In this document: positions 48,520-56,375 of the stretch, one piece after another
How positions within the stretch are numbered: the stretch's first letter is position 1
Layout: each line of letters opens with the position of its first letter
NCBI GenBank assembly: GCA_963797765.1
Contig: CAWCQU010000003.1
Span: forward strand, 558,001 to 622,000
Reading direction: 5' to 3'
Length of the DNA stretch: 64,000 bases
Origin: JBGPTK01 sp963797765
Lineage (GTDB): Bacteria; Acidobacteriota; Terriglobia; Acidiferrales; UBA7541
Position numbers and translations under genes: made by a program
Notes under the pieces: generated by a model
Told to the model about the DNA's origin: nothing
The model's input: only the letters and a program-made list of their open reading frames with translations
Database searches by the model: none

Positions 48520-48568
48520 CGGACCGGACCGGACCGGAGAGAACAGAAGAAAAAACCGAACCGAACCG
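48520..48568. repeat. Short 5-mer tandem tracts upstream of the DsbD-like gene
   Basis: Three GGACC units (48521-48535) and, 20 bases on, an interrupted CCGAA tract (48556-48568). It lies in the leader of the following gene. Its role is unknown. Confidence 0.5.
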
Positions 48569-48604
48569 ATGTTAAACTCATCAGGCTGAAGAAATGGAAC
48601 GAAT

Positions 48605-49436
48605 ATGAAGGGCAGATTTATTTTCGAATTCGCGGTCGCAGCGTTTTTAGGATGCATGATATTTTCTCCGCTGCTGGCTGGGCCATTTCCAGCGCCAACT
48701 AATCACGTAAGGCTTGAACTGATTTCCGAAGTGGATTCCGCCCAACCCGGGCGCGCGATACGATTGGGATTGCTTTTCAACCTTGATCCCGAGTGGCATA
48801 TTTACTGGCAGAATCCGGGAGATTCGGGAGAGCCTCCGCGAATTGAATGGAAATTGCCTCTGGGATATCCGAGTCGGCGCGACGCAATGGCCAATTCCAA
48901 AGCGGATGGGAAAACCTCCCATAGTGGATTACGGGTACGAGAAACAAGTGATGCTGATTGCTGTTCTGCAGACGCCCAGCGGTTTGCGGACAGGACAAGT
49001 TGCCACGCTGGTTGCACACGTGAAGTGGCTGGCTTGCCGCGAGATCTGCGTTCCAGAAAAAGCGGATGTCACGCTTATGCTGCCGGTTCATCCTGCACGG
49101 GCGAAGAAGTCGGCCGCATGGGAGCCGCTATTCGCGGCAGCCAGCAAGGCGTTGCCCAAGCCGTTGCCGTTGGACTGGAAGGCAGAGGCGGTTGCCACGA
49201 AGGATCGTTTCGTTTTGACCTTACGGACGGGCAAGCGAATTTCCGAAGCAGTTTTCTTTCCGCTCGAGGCAAACCAGGTTGAAAATTCCTCACCCCAGAA
49301 AGTCGAGCCCGAGGATACAGGAGTACGATTGACGCTGATAAAGTCGGAGCAACTTTTGAAACCGTTGGCGAGTCTTAAAGGAGTGATCGTGCTGAGCGGC
49401 GGAGCGGCGTATTTAATTGCGGCTGCCTTGAAGTGA
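48605..49436 (+). CDS. Secreted DsbD-N-terminal-domain-like protein (frameshift near 48869)
   Basis: An exported protein of about 275 residues. A signal peptide (FEFAVAAFLGCMIFSPLLAG) is followed by an Ig-like domain like that of the DsbD/DsbC-D thiol-disulfide exchangers (G-R-A-I-R-L-G-L-L-F-x-L-x-x-x-W-H-I-Y-W-x-N-P-G-D-S-G). After GYP in frame 1 the frame must shift by one (an extra C in ATATCCGAG) to continue as RVGATQWPIPKRMGKPPIVDYGYE, quoted in parts, which is the expected rest of the domain with C-R-E-I-C-V-P (possible redox Cys pair) later on. No membrane domain follows. It sits directly upstream of a redoxin. Confidence 0.72.
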
Positions 49437-49513
49437 TACGAGCAGGAAAGCTGGATCATCGACGAAGGATGCCGAGGCCCCATCGAGGCTGCTCGAATTT
49501 TCGGGAGGAAATT

Positions 49514-50134
49514 ATGAAGAAGAAACTAATTCCGGCGATAGGGCTCGTTGTTGCCGTTCTATTTGTTTTTGTTTCCGCTCGAGCGGCGCGAGTAGGTGAA
49601 AAGGCGCCCGACTTCACCGCCACAGACAGCAACGGCAAAGTTCATAAACTATCGGACTATGCTGGAAAGATTGTGGTACTCGAATGGCACAACAACGGCT
49701 GCCCCTACACGCGAAAGCATTACGACAGCGGGAACATGCAGCGGCTGCAGCGGGAATGGACCGGGCGCGGAGTGATTTGGCTGACCGTGATCTCGTCCGC
49801 ACCTGGGAAGCAAGGATACGTCACGGCTGCGCAGGAAAATGACTACCTCAAGAAGACGAATGCAGTCCCTACCGCCGCTTTGCTCGATCCATCCGGCCAG
49901 CTTGGACGTTTGTATTCGGCGAAGACCACGCCGCAAATATTCATCATTGATCCGGCCGGCAATTTGATCTACAACGGCGCGATTGATGACCGGCCGACCT
50001 CGGATCAGTCTGATATTTCAGGGGCAAAGAACTATGCTTCACAGGCTCTGGAAGAAGTATTGGCGGGAAAGCCAGTGAGCGTTGCCACCACGCGTCCGTA
50101 CGGATGTTCCGTGAAATATCCTGATACGGATTAG
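49514..50134 (+). CDS. Exported redoxin (thioredoxin-fold) protein
   Basis: A 206-residue thioredoxin-fold protein with an N-terminal signal/anchor (LIPAIGLVVAVLFVFVSARA). The fold starts with APDFTATDSNGKVHKLSDYAGK. The strand before the active site ends W-H-N-N-G-C-P-Y-T-R-K, where a single Cys occurs and the second Cys of a CxxC is missing, and later TTPQIFIID (cis-Pro) is present. A second Cys is near the end (YGCSVKY). It is thus a peroxiredoxin/TlpA-like redoxin, most likely cytoplasmic-membrane-anchored. ATG 49514 has GGGAGG upstream. It follows the DsbD-like gene by about 80 bases and probably acts with it. Confidence 0.8.
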   Translation: MKKKLIPAIGLVVAVLFVFVSARAARVGEKAPDFTATDSNGKVHKLSDYAGKIVVLEWHNNGCPYTRKHYDSGNMQRLQREWTGRGVIWLTVISSAPGKQGYVTAAQENDYLKKTNAVPTAALLDPSGQLGRLYSAKTTPQIFIIDPAGNLIYNGAIDDRPTSDQSDISGAKNYASQALEEVLAGKPVSVATTRPYGCSVKYPDTD

Positions 50135-50174
50135 TGCGGCCGAAGGAACGGAGAAGGGGCGCAAATCGAGTTGC

Positions 50175-51089
50175 CTATTTCGGCTGAGATGCTGCGGCGC
50201 GTTCCTGCATGCGCATAAATTCAGCCCGGATCTGACTCAGGCGGTTTCCATAAACGTTTTCCCACACGCCCATCAAGAGGAATGGCAACATCGCGGCCGC
50301 TACCCACAGTTTCGCGCGGCCGGGAACGCGGGCTTCAGGATCCCAGCGGAAGAGCTGCCGCGAGACCTCGAAGGCGATCAGAAAACCGATTGCCAGAATG
50401 AAGAAATCTTCCGCCAACACTTTCGCACTGGCGGCCCACAGCATCGCACCTTCCAATCCCGTTACCAGGTAAGTAGCGGGCAGAAAAAGAGCGACTCGCT
50501 GAATCCAGTGCGGCAGAAAGCCGAGCGGAATCGTGGCGCCGGAAAGAAACAAAAACCCCATCCAGATTACGTTGTTGATGACCTGCGTTTCCTGAACGTT
50601 GTTGGTAACACTGGCAACGATCAATCCGAACGCGGAAAAAGTGGCAGCACCCACGGAGACTAGAAAAAATACGCCCCACAGGTTTCCCCAGGCAGGCATC
50701 TTGAATATCCAGCGGCAGATCATGAATTCAATCACAATCGTGGGCAGAGTCAAAAAATAATTGGAAATGATGCTGGAGCCAAGCATGGCACCGGCGCCGA
50801 TCGGTGCAACGCGGAACCGGCGCAAAATTCCCGTTTCTCGAAACATTACCAACTGCATGCTGAGGCCCCAGAAACTGCCCATCACAGTGAGTCCGAGGAT
50901 TGCTCCAAGCAAATATTGCACGGCAGCAGGGCCGCCGCGGCCAAAGATCAACACGTACCCGAACAGAAAAGCCATGGGCATCACAAAGCTGAAAAAAATA
51001 AACGGCTTGCTACGCATGGCCAGTCGAATACGGCTTACGGAGAGCGTCCAGGTGTTTCTCAAGACTCGTGCTCCTTCGAACGTCTGCAT
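50175..51089 (-). CDS. ABC-2 type transporter permease
   Basis: The membrane subunit of an ABC-2 exporter (304 residues). About six hydrophobic segments are seen: PFIFFSFVMPMAFLFGYVLIF, GAILGLTVMGSFWGLSM, ISNYFLTLPTIVIEFMICRW, GVFFLVSVGAATFSAFGLIVASV, GFLFLSGATIPLGFLP, and the end of the permease around the FFILAIGFLIAFEVSRQLF helix. The segment ATIPLGFLPHWIQRVALFLPATYLVTGLE is the family's usual C-terminal loop (quoted in part). It is paired with the ATPase upstream (3 bases apart), so together they form one exporter of unknown cargo, perhaps a drug or lipid. Confidence 0.85.
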   Translation of the reverse strand: MQTFEGARVLRNTWTLSVSRIRLAMRSKPFIFFSFVMPMAFLFGYVLIFGRGGPAAVQYLLGAILGLTVMGSFWGLSMQLVMFRETGILRRFRVAPIGAGAMLGSSIISNYFLTLPTIVIEFMICRWIFKMPAWGNLWGVFFLVSVGAATFSAFGLIVASVTNNVQETQVINNVIWMGFLFLSGATIPLGFLPHWIQRVALFLPATYLVTGLEGAMLWAASAKVLAEDFFILAIGFLIAFEVSRQLFRWDPEARVPGRAKLWVAAAMLPFLLMGVWENVYGNRLSQIRAEFMRMQERAAASQPK

Positions 51090-51092
51090 GGG

Positions 51093-52013
51093 TTACTCGC
51101 GCAGGCGCCGGCCAGTCAACTCGATGAAGACGTCTTCGAGCGAGGGCGATGCAATTTCCAAGCTTTGCAATTCGTTTCCCTCCGCTTCCAACTGTTTCAC
51201 CAGCGCCACAATTGTTTGCGGCGGCCGAGTGGAATGCAAAACATAAGTGCCCTCGAATTCGCGGCAGTCCGAGACGCCCTCGAGTTGTCCAAGAGCGCCA
51301 TTTTCCACGGAACGGGCCAGGCGCACTTGAATGCGCGTGGTGCCGGCCGAGCGCTGCTTCAATTCGTGTGGCGTGCCGGTGACGATCACTCGGCCGTGAT
51401 CCACTATAGCCACTCGGTCACAAAGCCGTTCGGCTTCTTCAATGTAGTGGGTTGTCAGCAGAATCGTCTTTTTTTCCGATCGGAGTTCTTCGATGATGTC
51501 GTAAATCTCTCGCCGAACTTGCGGATCGAGGCCGGCAGTGGGTTCGTCCAGAAACAACACCCTAGGGTCATTAACGAGCGCCAAAGCCAGCGCCAGGCGC
51601 TGCTTTTGCCCGCCGGAAAGCTGGCTGTAGAAGACATTTCGTTTTTCTTCCAGTTGAAAGCGCCGGAGGAGTTTGGAGGTATCGTTCCGCCTGCGGTAAA
51701 ACGAGGCAAATAAGTCCAGAGCCTCACCGGTTTTGATTTTATCAGGCAGGGAAGTGGATTGCAGAACCGCGCCGACCAATTGTTTGAATGCAGTTCCGCT
51801 CGACTGGGGGTCGAGCCCGCACACGCGGACATGCCCGCGGTCCGGAGTTCTCAGACCTTCCAGGATCTCAACCGCAGATGTCTTACCCGCGCCGTTTGGA
51901 CCCAGCAAGCCGAATACTTCACCTTCCGCCACGTGAAAGCTCACGCCACGGAGCGCTTCGACGGCGCCGTAACTCTTGTAAAGTTGCTCGACTTGGATGG
52001 CGGTTTCACTCAC
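51093..52013 (-). CDS. ABC transporter ATP-binding protein
   Basis: The nucleotide-binding subunit of the ABC-2 exporter, about 306 residues. Walker A GPNGAGKTS, Q-loop near VLQS, signature LSGGQKQR, Walker B VLFLDEPTAGLDP and H-loop LTTHYIEEAE are all present. After the ATPase domain, a C-terminal region (QVRLARSVENG... VALVKQLEAEG) is typical of the drug-export family. I start at GTG 52013 (GAGG 8 bases upstream); the open frame begins 11 codons upstream. Co-transcribed with the permease. Confidence 0.9.
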   Translation of the reverse strand: MSETAIQVEQLYKSYGAVEALRGVSFHVAEGEVFGLLGPNGAGKTSAVEILEGLRTPDRGHVRVCGLDPQSSGTAFKQLVGAVLQSTSLPDKIKTGEALDLFASFYRRRNDTSKLLRRFQLEEKRNVFYSQLSGGQKQRLALALALVNDPRVLFLDEPTAGLDPQVRREIYDIIEELRSEKKTILLTTHYIEEAERLCDRVAIVDHGRVIVTGTPHELKQRSAGTTRIQVRLARSVENGALGQLEGVSDCREFEGTYVLHSTRPPQTIVALVKQLEAEGNELQSLEIASPSLEDVFIELTGRRLRE

Positions 52014-52046
52014 GGACGCGACCTCATCTATAACATATTCGATCAC

Positions 52047-52388
52047 TCATGGGCGAACTCGTGAGCGCAGAGCGTTTTTATGCACACGTTTTCTTTTTGG
52101 ATTCCAACCGTACCGTTCAAAATCCACTCGCGTGCCACTGACCCCGATGCCTTCACTTTCCAACAACCGGCGCTGCAGGGAAGCGTGCGGTTCGGGCATC
52201 AAGAGCCGGCCGCCTGCGCCGATGACACGATGCCATGGAATTCCTTGTCCCGAGGGGCAGGCAGCCATGGCGTAGCCCACGGCTCGCGCGCCGCCGCGCA
52301 ATCGCAAGGCCTTCGAGAGATGTCCATAAGTTGTAACGCGCCCCCGAGGAATTTGTTTCACCAAGCGATAAACCGGATCCCAAGACAT
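52047..52388 (-). CDS. Alkyltransferase-like protein (ATL)
   Basis: A 113-residue member of the O6-methylguanine-DNA methyltransferase family. The DNA-binding segment RGRVTTYGHLSKALRL and the G-Y-A-M-A-x-C-P region are present. The catalytic P-C-H-R-V box reads PWHRV (residues 51-55), i.e. Trp replaces the alkyl-acceptor Cys, which is the mark of ATL proteins. These flag O6-alkylguanine lesions for nucleotide excision repair and do not repair them alone. The start ATG 52388 gives the length typical of ATL. The open frame extends 46 codons further, but that part does not resemble the family. Confidence 0.88.
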   Translation of the reverse strand: MSWDPVYRLVKQIPRGRVTTYGHLSKALRLRGGARAVGYAMAACPSGQGIPWHRVIGAGGRLLMPEPHASLQRRLLESEGIGVSGTRVDFERYGWNPKRKRVHKNALRSRVRP

Positions 52389-52806
52389 TGGCTGGCTGCC
52401 CCCCAATTTCCCTTCACAAGAGTAATCGAAATAAGCAAGTTTTGCGCCCGGAAGCTTTGGGATTCGAGAAGTGGGCTGGGAATTGGCAGCCGCAACATTC
52501 GTCGCGCACCTCGAATCTTCCCTCATCGGGCGATATGGTTTTGCGCCAATCAGTTAACGCATCTTTGCGCACTCTTAAGGCCGGTCGATCTGCCGGAGTG
52601 CACCTTCCTGAATTGAACAGCATCGAAGTAATGGGGTGAAGTGTTGCCTTGATTGAACTTGTGGAGAAATGTGTGATGGCTCTTTCTGCCCAGCTGCTCT
52701 GCTATGTTCCTCTCGCGTGTAATAACCAATAGGAAGCAACCAACGGAAGAACAGGGCATCATACCATTGACCCTGTAGTGGAACATCCTTACACTACGAG
52801 GCTCCA
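52389..52806. other. Divergent intergenic region before the AAA+ cassette
   Basis: About 400 bases with no clear gene; an upstream extension of the ATL frame covers part of it but does not look coding. It contains a good promoter for the cassette at 52767-52795. Confidence 0.45.
52767..52797 (+). promoter_or_regulatory. Sigma-70-type promoter with overlapping inverted repeat
   Basis: TTGACC (52767-52772), a spacer of exactly 17, then TACACT (52790-52795), about 12 bases before the ATG at 52807. An inverted repeat GTAGTG...CACTAC (52775-52780, 52792-52797) lies over the spacer and -10, where a repressor could bind. A start near 52802 would leave a very short leader. Confidence 0.55.
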
Positions 52807-53262
52807 ATGAAGAATTGGGAGGCTGGCGTGGCATTCGTACGACGAAAGGGAAGGTCGTACTATTTAGTGCATAACATCCGCCGGCGCGGCAAGGTCCAGC
52901 AATTGCATCTCGCAAAGTTGGGCGAAAGGCCGCGAATCACAGACGCCGTGGTTCGAGAAGTAAGCCGAAATCATCCGCTGCTTGAGTTGGACTGGAACGG
53001 TTTGCGGGAACAGGTAAATAGCCGGATTGAGTTGTTCGATGCGCGTTCGCCGTACGTGCAGAAATTAGTGCAGTCTTTGCGAAGCTTGAATTTGGATCTG
53101 GCGGATCTATCCCCGCCGATGCTGGTGACGGCGGAGCGTGGCCGTTCCAGTTATGAAATCGTGATGCAGCTCCGGCTGCTGCGATCAACCGTGGACATTA
53201 AGCTCGACCAATTCGAGCGCATCGGACCTCGGAATTTCGAGGCCCACCGGAAGTTCCGGTAA
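52807..53262 (+). CDS. Unrecognised protein encoded next to the AAA+ ATPase
   Basis: A 151-residue basic protein that I do not recognise as a family. The N-terminal part (AFVRRKGRSYYLVHNIRRRGKVQQLHLAKLG) is a run of strand-like basic segments of the type found at the start of some transposase or DNA-binding proteins. The C-terminal part is helical (YVQKLVQSLRSLNLDLADL; QLRLLRSTVDIKLDQFERI). No membrane segment or Cys is seen. It has its own promoter and lies 14 bases before the AAA+ gene in the same direction, so the two probably act together, for example as adaptor and unfoldase. That is inference. Confidence 0.6.
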   Translation: MKNWEAGVAFVRRKGRSYYLVHNIRRRGKVQQLHLAKLGERPRITDAVVREVSRNHPLLELDWNGLREQVNSRIELFDARSPYVQKLVQSLRSLNLDLADLSPPMLVTAERGRSSYEIVMQLRLLRSTVDIKLDQFERIGPRNFEAHRKFR

Positions 53263-53276
53263 GGGGGTACACGCAA

Positions 53277-54524
53277 GTGGCCACTTTTATCCAACATCTC
53301 GACCCGACGCAACGAAGCACGGAATCGCGCGACTTCGAAGGATCTCTGCGGCGAAAAATCGTCGGTCAGGATGAGGCGGTCCAGTCGGTTGTGGATCTCT
53401 ACCAGGTATTTCGAGCCGGCTTGAACTCGCCGGGGCGGCCGGTGGGGAACCTTTTGTTTCTGGGGCCGACCGGAGCGGGAAAAACGCGCGTTGTCGAAGC
53501 CTCGGCCGAAATTTTGTTCGGCGATCCGCGTGCCGTGATCAAGGTGGATTGCGCGGAGTTCCAGCACTCTCATGAAATTGCGAAACTGATCGGCTCCCCC
53601 CCGGGATATCTAGGCCATCGCGAAACCCACCCCTTGATCACACAGGAAGCTTTGGCGCAGCATCACACTGAAAAACTTAAACTCAGCTTCTTGCTGTTCG
53701 ATGAGATTGAGAAGGCTTCGGACGCGCTGTGGCAGCTTCTGCTGGGAATTTTGGATAAAGCGACGTTGACCTTGGGCGATAACCGAAGAGTGGATCTCTC
53801 CGAGACGATGATCTTCATGACCTCCAATCTTGGCGGCGGCGAAATCACTGAGCTGATGACCGGTGGACTGGGATTCGCGCCATCGGTGCCGCCGGAAAAA
53901 GTGGTGGGTCTGGATGCAAAGGTAGAACGCACGGCGGCGGAAGCGGCGAAGAGGAAGTTTGCACCGGAGTTCATGAACCGGATCGACAAGGTGGTGGTGT
54001 TTCATCCGCTGCGGAGCGAACAGCTCGAACTGATTCTGGAGATCGAGCTGGGCATGGTGCAACAACGAGTGCTAGAAACAGCCAAGGGTCGGTTTTTGTT
54101 CCGCCTAACGCCGGCGGCGCGCGGGTTCTTGCTCAAGGAAGGAACGGACCTGAAGTATGGAGCGCGGCACTTGAAGCGCGCCATCGAGCGACACCTGGTG
54201 TATCCGCTGGCGAGTTTGCTGGCCACCGATCAAGTGGCCATGGGCGATGTGCTGTGCATTGATTGGAATGAATCACAAAGCCGCTTGGTATTCATTAAGG
54301 AAGATGAAGGCGCACTCGTGGCGGTTGAGTCTTCGGCTGCTCAAACAACCGCGCACGTTGCAGCGGCGGGCGTCGACGGACGTCCCGTGGAACAGCCGAC
54401 GGCAAATGTGATAGCCGAATCACCGAGTCCTCGTCCGCCTGTGACGTCGCCAGTGCGCCCAGTGAGTGCACGAACGCCGCGCCATTCTTCGGTCGACAAG
54501 ATCAAGGCCGACACTCGAACGTAA
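53277..54524 (+). CDS. Stand-alone ClpB-D2-like AAA+ ATPase
   Basis: A 415-residue protein equivalent to only the second ATPase ring (D2) of ClpA/ClpB. After a short N-terminal part with K-I-V-G-Q-D-E-A-V it has Walker A GPTGAGKT, the pore loop GSPPGYLGH, Walker B LLFDEIEKA, sensor 1 MTSN, the Arg finger FMNRID, and a ClpB D2-small domain with the sensor-2 YGARHLKR. The N-terminal domain, D1 ring and middle coiled coil of ClpB are all absent. The last 65 residues are a Pro/Ala/Val/Thr-rich tail. The start is GTG 53277. It probably forms a hexameric unfoldase or remodeller. Its partner protein may be the small gene upstream. Confidence 0.85.
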   Translation: MATFIQHLDPTQRSTESRDFEGSLRRKIVGQDEAVQSVVDLYQVFRAGLNSPGRPVGNLLFLGPTGAGKTRVVEASAEILFGDPRAVIKVDCAEFQHSHEIAKLIGSPPGYLGHRETHPLITQEALAQHHTEKLKLSFLLFDEIEKASDALWQLLLGILDKATLTLGDNRRVDLSETMIFMTSNLGGGEITELMTGGLGFAPSVPPEKVVGLDAKVERTAAEAAKRKFAPEFMNRIDKVVVFHPLRSEQLELILEIELGMVQQRVLETAKGRFLFRLTPAARGFLLKEGTDLKYGARHLKRAIERHLVYPLASLLATDQVAMGDVLCIDWNESQSRLVFIKEDEGALVAVESSAAQTTAHVAAAGVDGRPVEQPTANVIAESPSPRPPVTSPVRPVSARTPRHSSVDKIKADTRT

Positions 54525-54850
54525 GGCCGATCGGGTTTCAATTTGAGCGGCCGCAGATATCCGATGCGGCGTACCGGTGTTAATTCGCCCGCTTAAGAAA
54601 TCTCCGTGAGACACGGCTGCGCTCTTGCCCTGTAAAAGGCGGGAACAGCAGGCGCACCGCCCACCTTATTCATTATTCATTCGAGTTTCTCTCCGTTTAA
54701 TTCAATCCCGCTGGAAGATTCGGTATAGTGACACCGTGTGCAAGCGCGGTTAAGCATGGGCTATGGCTTGGGAGTGGTGCCGCGAGAAGAAACTCGCAGC
54801 ACTCGATCGTCATCTAATGGGGCTGGGAATTATCATCTCAGGGGGGAGGC
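54525..54850. other. Intergenic region upstream of the M48 protease
   Basis: About 325 bases without a gene; a TATAGT box (about 54723-54728) with a weak -35 could be the protease promoter. No hairpin or repeat stands out. Confidence 0.4.
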
Positions 54851-56311
54851 ATGAGGCATTCACGCGCGCGATTGCAAATTGCGCGAGTCACCCGCGACGA
54901 TCTGGTCAAGCGAACAGCCGGGAAGAAATTTATCCCCGCAGTTCTAATATTTCTATTCGCGTTCGCTTTCAGCATTTCCGCGCACGCCGACCGCACGCCG
55001 CTAAAACCCGGTTTCAATCTGTTCTCGACGCAGCAGGACTCCGAAATGGGCCAGAAGCTATCGCGCCAAGTGGAGCGGCAGGTGCCCATGCTGAACGACG
55101 TTCGAGTAGATAAATATTTGAATGACCTGGGCCGGCGCTTGGACGCCCACGTACCGGCGGGCACTCCTGATTATCACTTCCAGTATAAATGCGTGAACGA
55201 CATGGCCATCAACGCCTTTGCGCTGCCCGGCGGATATATTTACATCAATCGAGGAACGATTGAGGCAGCTGACAATGAGGCGCAACTTGCGGGTGTGCTG
55301 GCGCATGAAACTTCGCACGTTGTCCTGCGCCATGGCACGAACCAAGCCTCTAAACAATATTTGGCGGAGAATGGATTGAATTTGCTGAGTGCATTTTTGG
55401 GAAATGGCTCGGTGGGGAGCCTGATGACGGAATTGACTGCGGGTTTCACCATGGAATCTGTCTTCCTGAAAATGTCGCGCTCGGACGAGGGCCAAGCCGA
55501 CATTCTGGGAACGCAGATTCTTTATGATGCCGGCTATGATCCCCGCGCGATGGCGCAATTCTTCGAAAAGATCCAAGCGGTGAGCAAGGGCAGTAAGCCG
55601 GTTGAATTTTTCAGCGATCACCCAAACCCCGATAACCGCATTGAGCGCGTCAATCAAGAGGTGGACAGGCTGGGAGGTCCGCCGGAAGGGTATAAAACGA
55701 ACTCCAGGGAATTCGCCGAGATCAAGCACTATATCCATTCCTTGCCTCCGCCACCGAAGGGAAATCAACCCAGAGGGGGCGGGAGTTCGGCGCCCATCGG
55801 GAATCAGGGCCGGCCGGAAGTTCCATCACAGAAAGTGCAAACATATCAAAGTGGCCCGTTGAGCCTGCAGTACCCGGCAAACTGGCGCAAGATAGGGGAT
55901 CAAGGAGAGATTGCATTCGTGCCGGATAGCGGAGTTATAGATCTCGGAAACCGCCATTCCGCGTTGGCTTACGGCGTGGAAGTGAATCTCTTCGAACTGC
56001 AGAAAAACACAGGCGAAAATCCATCGCTCGACGCTGCCACCACTCAATTATTGAGCAATTTGGAGCAGGCCAACCCGCACATGAACATCGTCCGGCCCCG
56101 GCACGAGATGCGGCTGAATGGCAAACCGGCTCTTTCGATTTTTCTGGAGAATGACTCGCCTGTGGGAGGCCGGGAATCCGATTGGCTGATCACGGCCTCG
56201 TGCTCGGACAGCCTGTTTTACATACTCGCGGTGGCGCCTGAGAACGAATTCGACAGCTACGAGCACGCTTTTCAATCGCTGGTCGATTCCGTAAAGTTTT
56301 CCTGCTATTAG
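54851..56311 (+). CDS. M48 family exported metalloprotease
   Basis: A 486-residue exported zinc protease of the BepA/YfgC or M48 type. An N-terminal signal/anchor (IPAVLIFLFAFAFSISAHA) is followed by the catalytic domain with the zinc motif HETSH (VLAHETSHVVLRHG), and the third ligand Glu in SRSDEGQADILG. The start of the mature part, D-S-E-M-G-Q-K-L, is also family-typical. After a Gly/Ser/Pro linker (about residue 295-320) a C-terminal domain of about 150 residues follows (LSLQYPANWRKIGD...), resembling a small stress-type domain. Such proteases handle misfolded outer-membrane proteins. A GGGGGAGG run precedes the ATG. Confidence 0.87.
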   Translation: MRHSRARLQIARVTRDDLVKRTAGKKFIPAVLIFLFAFAFSISAHADRTPLKPGFNLFSTQQDSEMGQKLSRQVERQVPMLNDVRVDKYLNDLGRRLDAHVPAGTPDYHFQYKCVNDMAINAFALPGGYIYINRGTIEAADNEAQLAGVLAHETSHVVLRHGTNQASKQYLAENGLNLLSAFLGNGSVGSLMTELTAGFTMESVFLKMSRSDEGQADILGTQILYDAGYDPRAMAQFFEKIQAVSKGSKPVEFFSDHPNPDNRIERVNQEVDRLGGPPEGYKTNSREFAEIKHYIHSLPPPPKGNQPRGGGSSAPIGNQGRPEVPSQKVQTYQSGPLSLQYPANWRKIGDQGEIAFVPDSGVIDLGNRHSALAYGVEVNLFELQKNTGENPSLDAATTQLLSNLEQANPHMNIVRPRHEMRLNGKPALSIFLENDSPVGGRESDWLITASCSDSLFYILAVAPENEFDSYEHAFQSLVDSVKFSCY

Positions 56312-56375
56312 AATTTGGAGGAATTGGTTCACTGGGTTTCGCAAACGCCGTGCTTACGAGAATTCCGCGGAAAAT

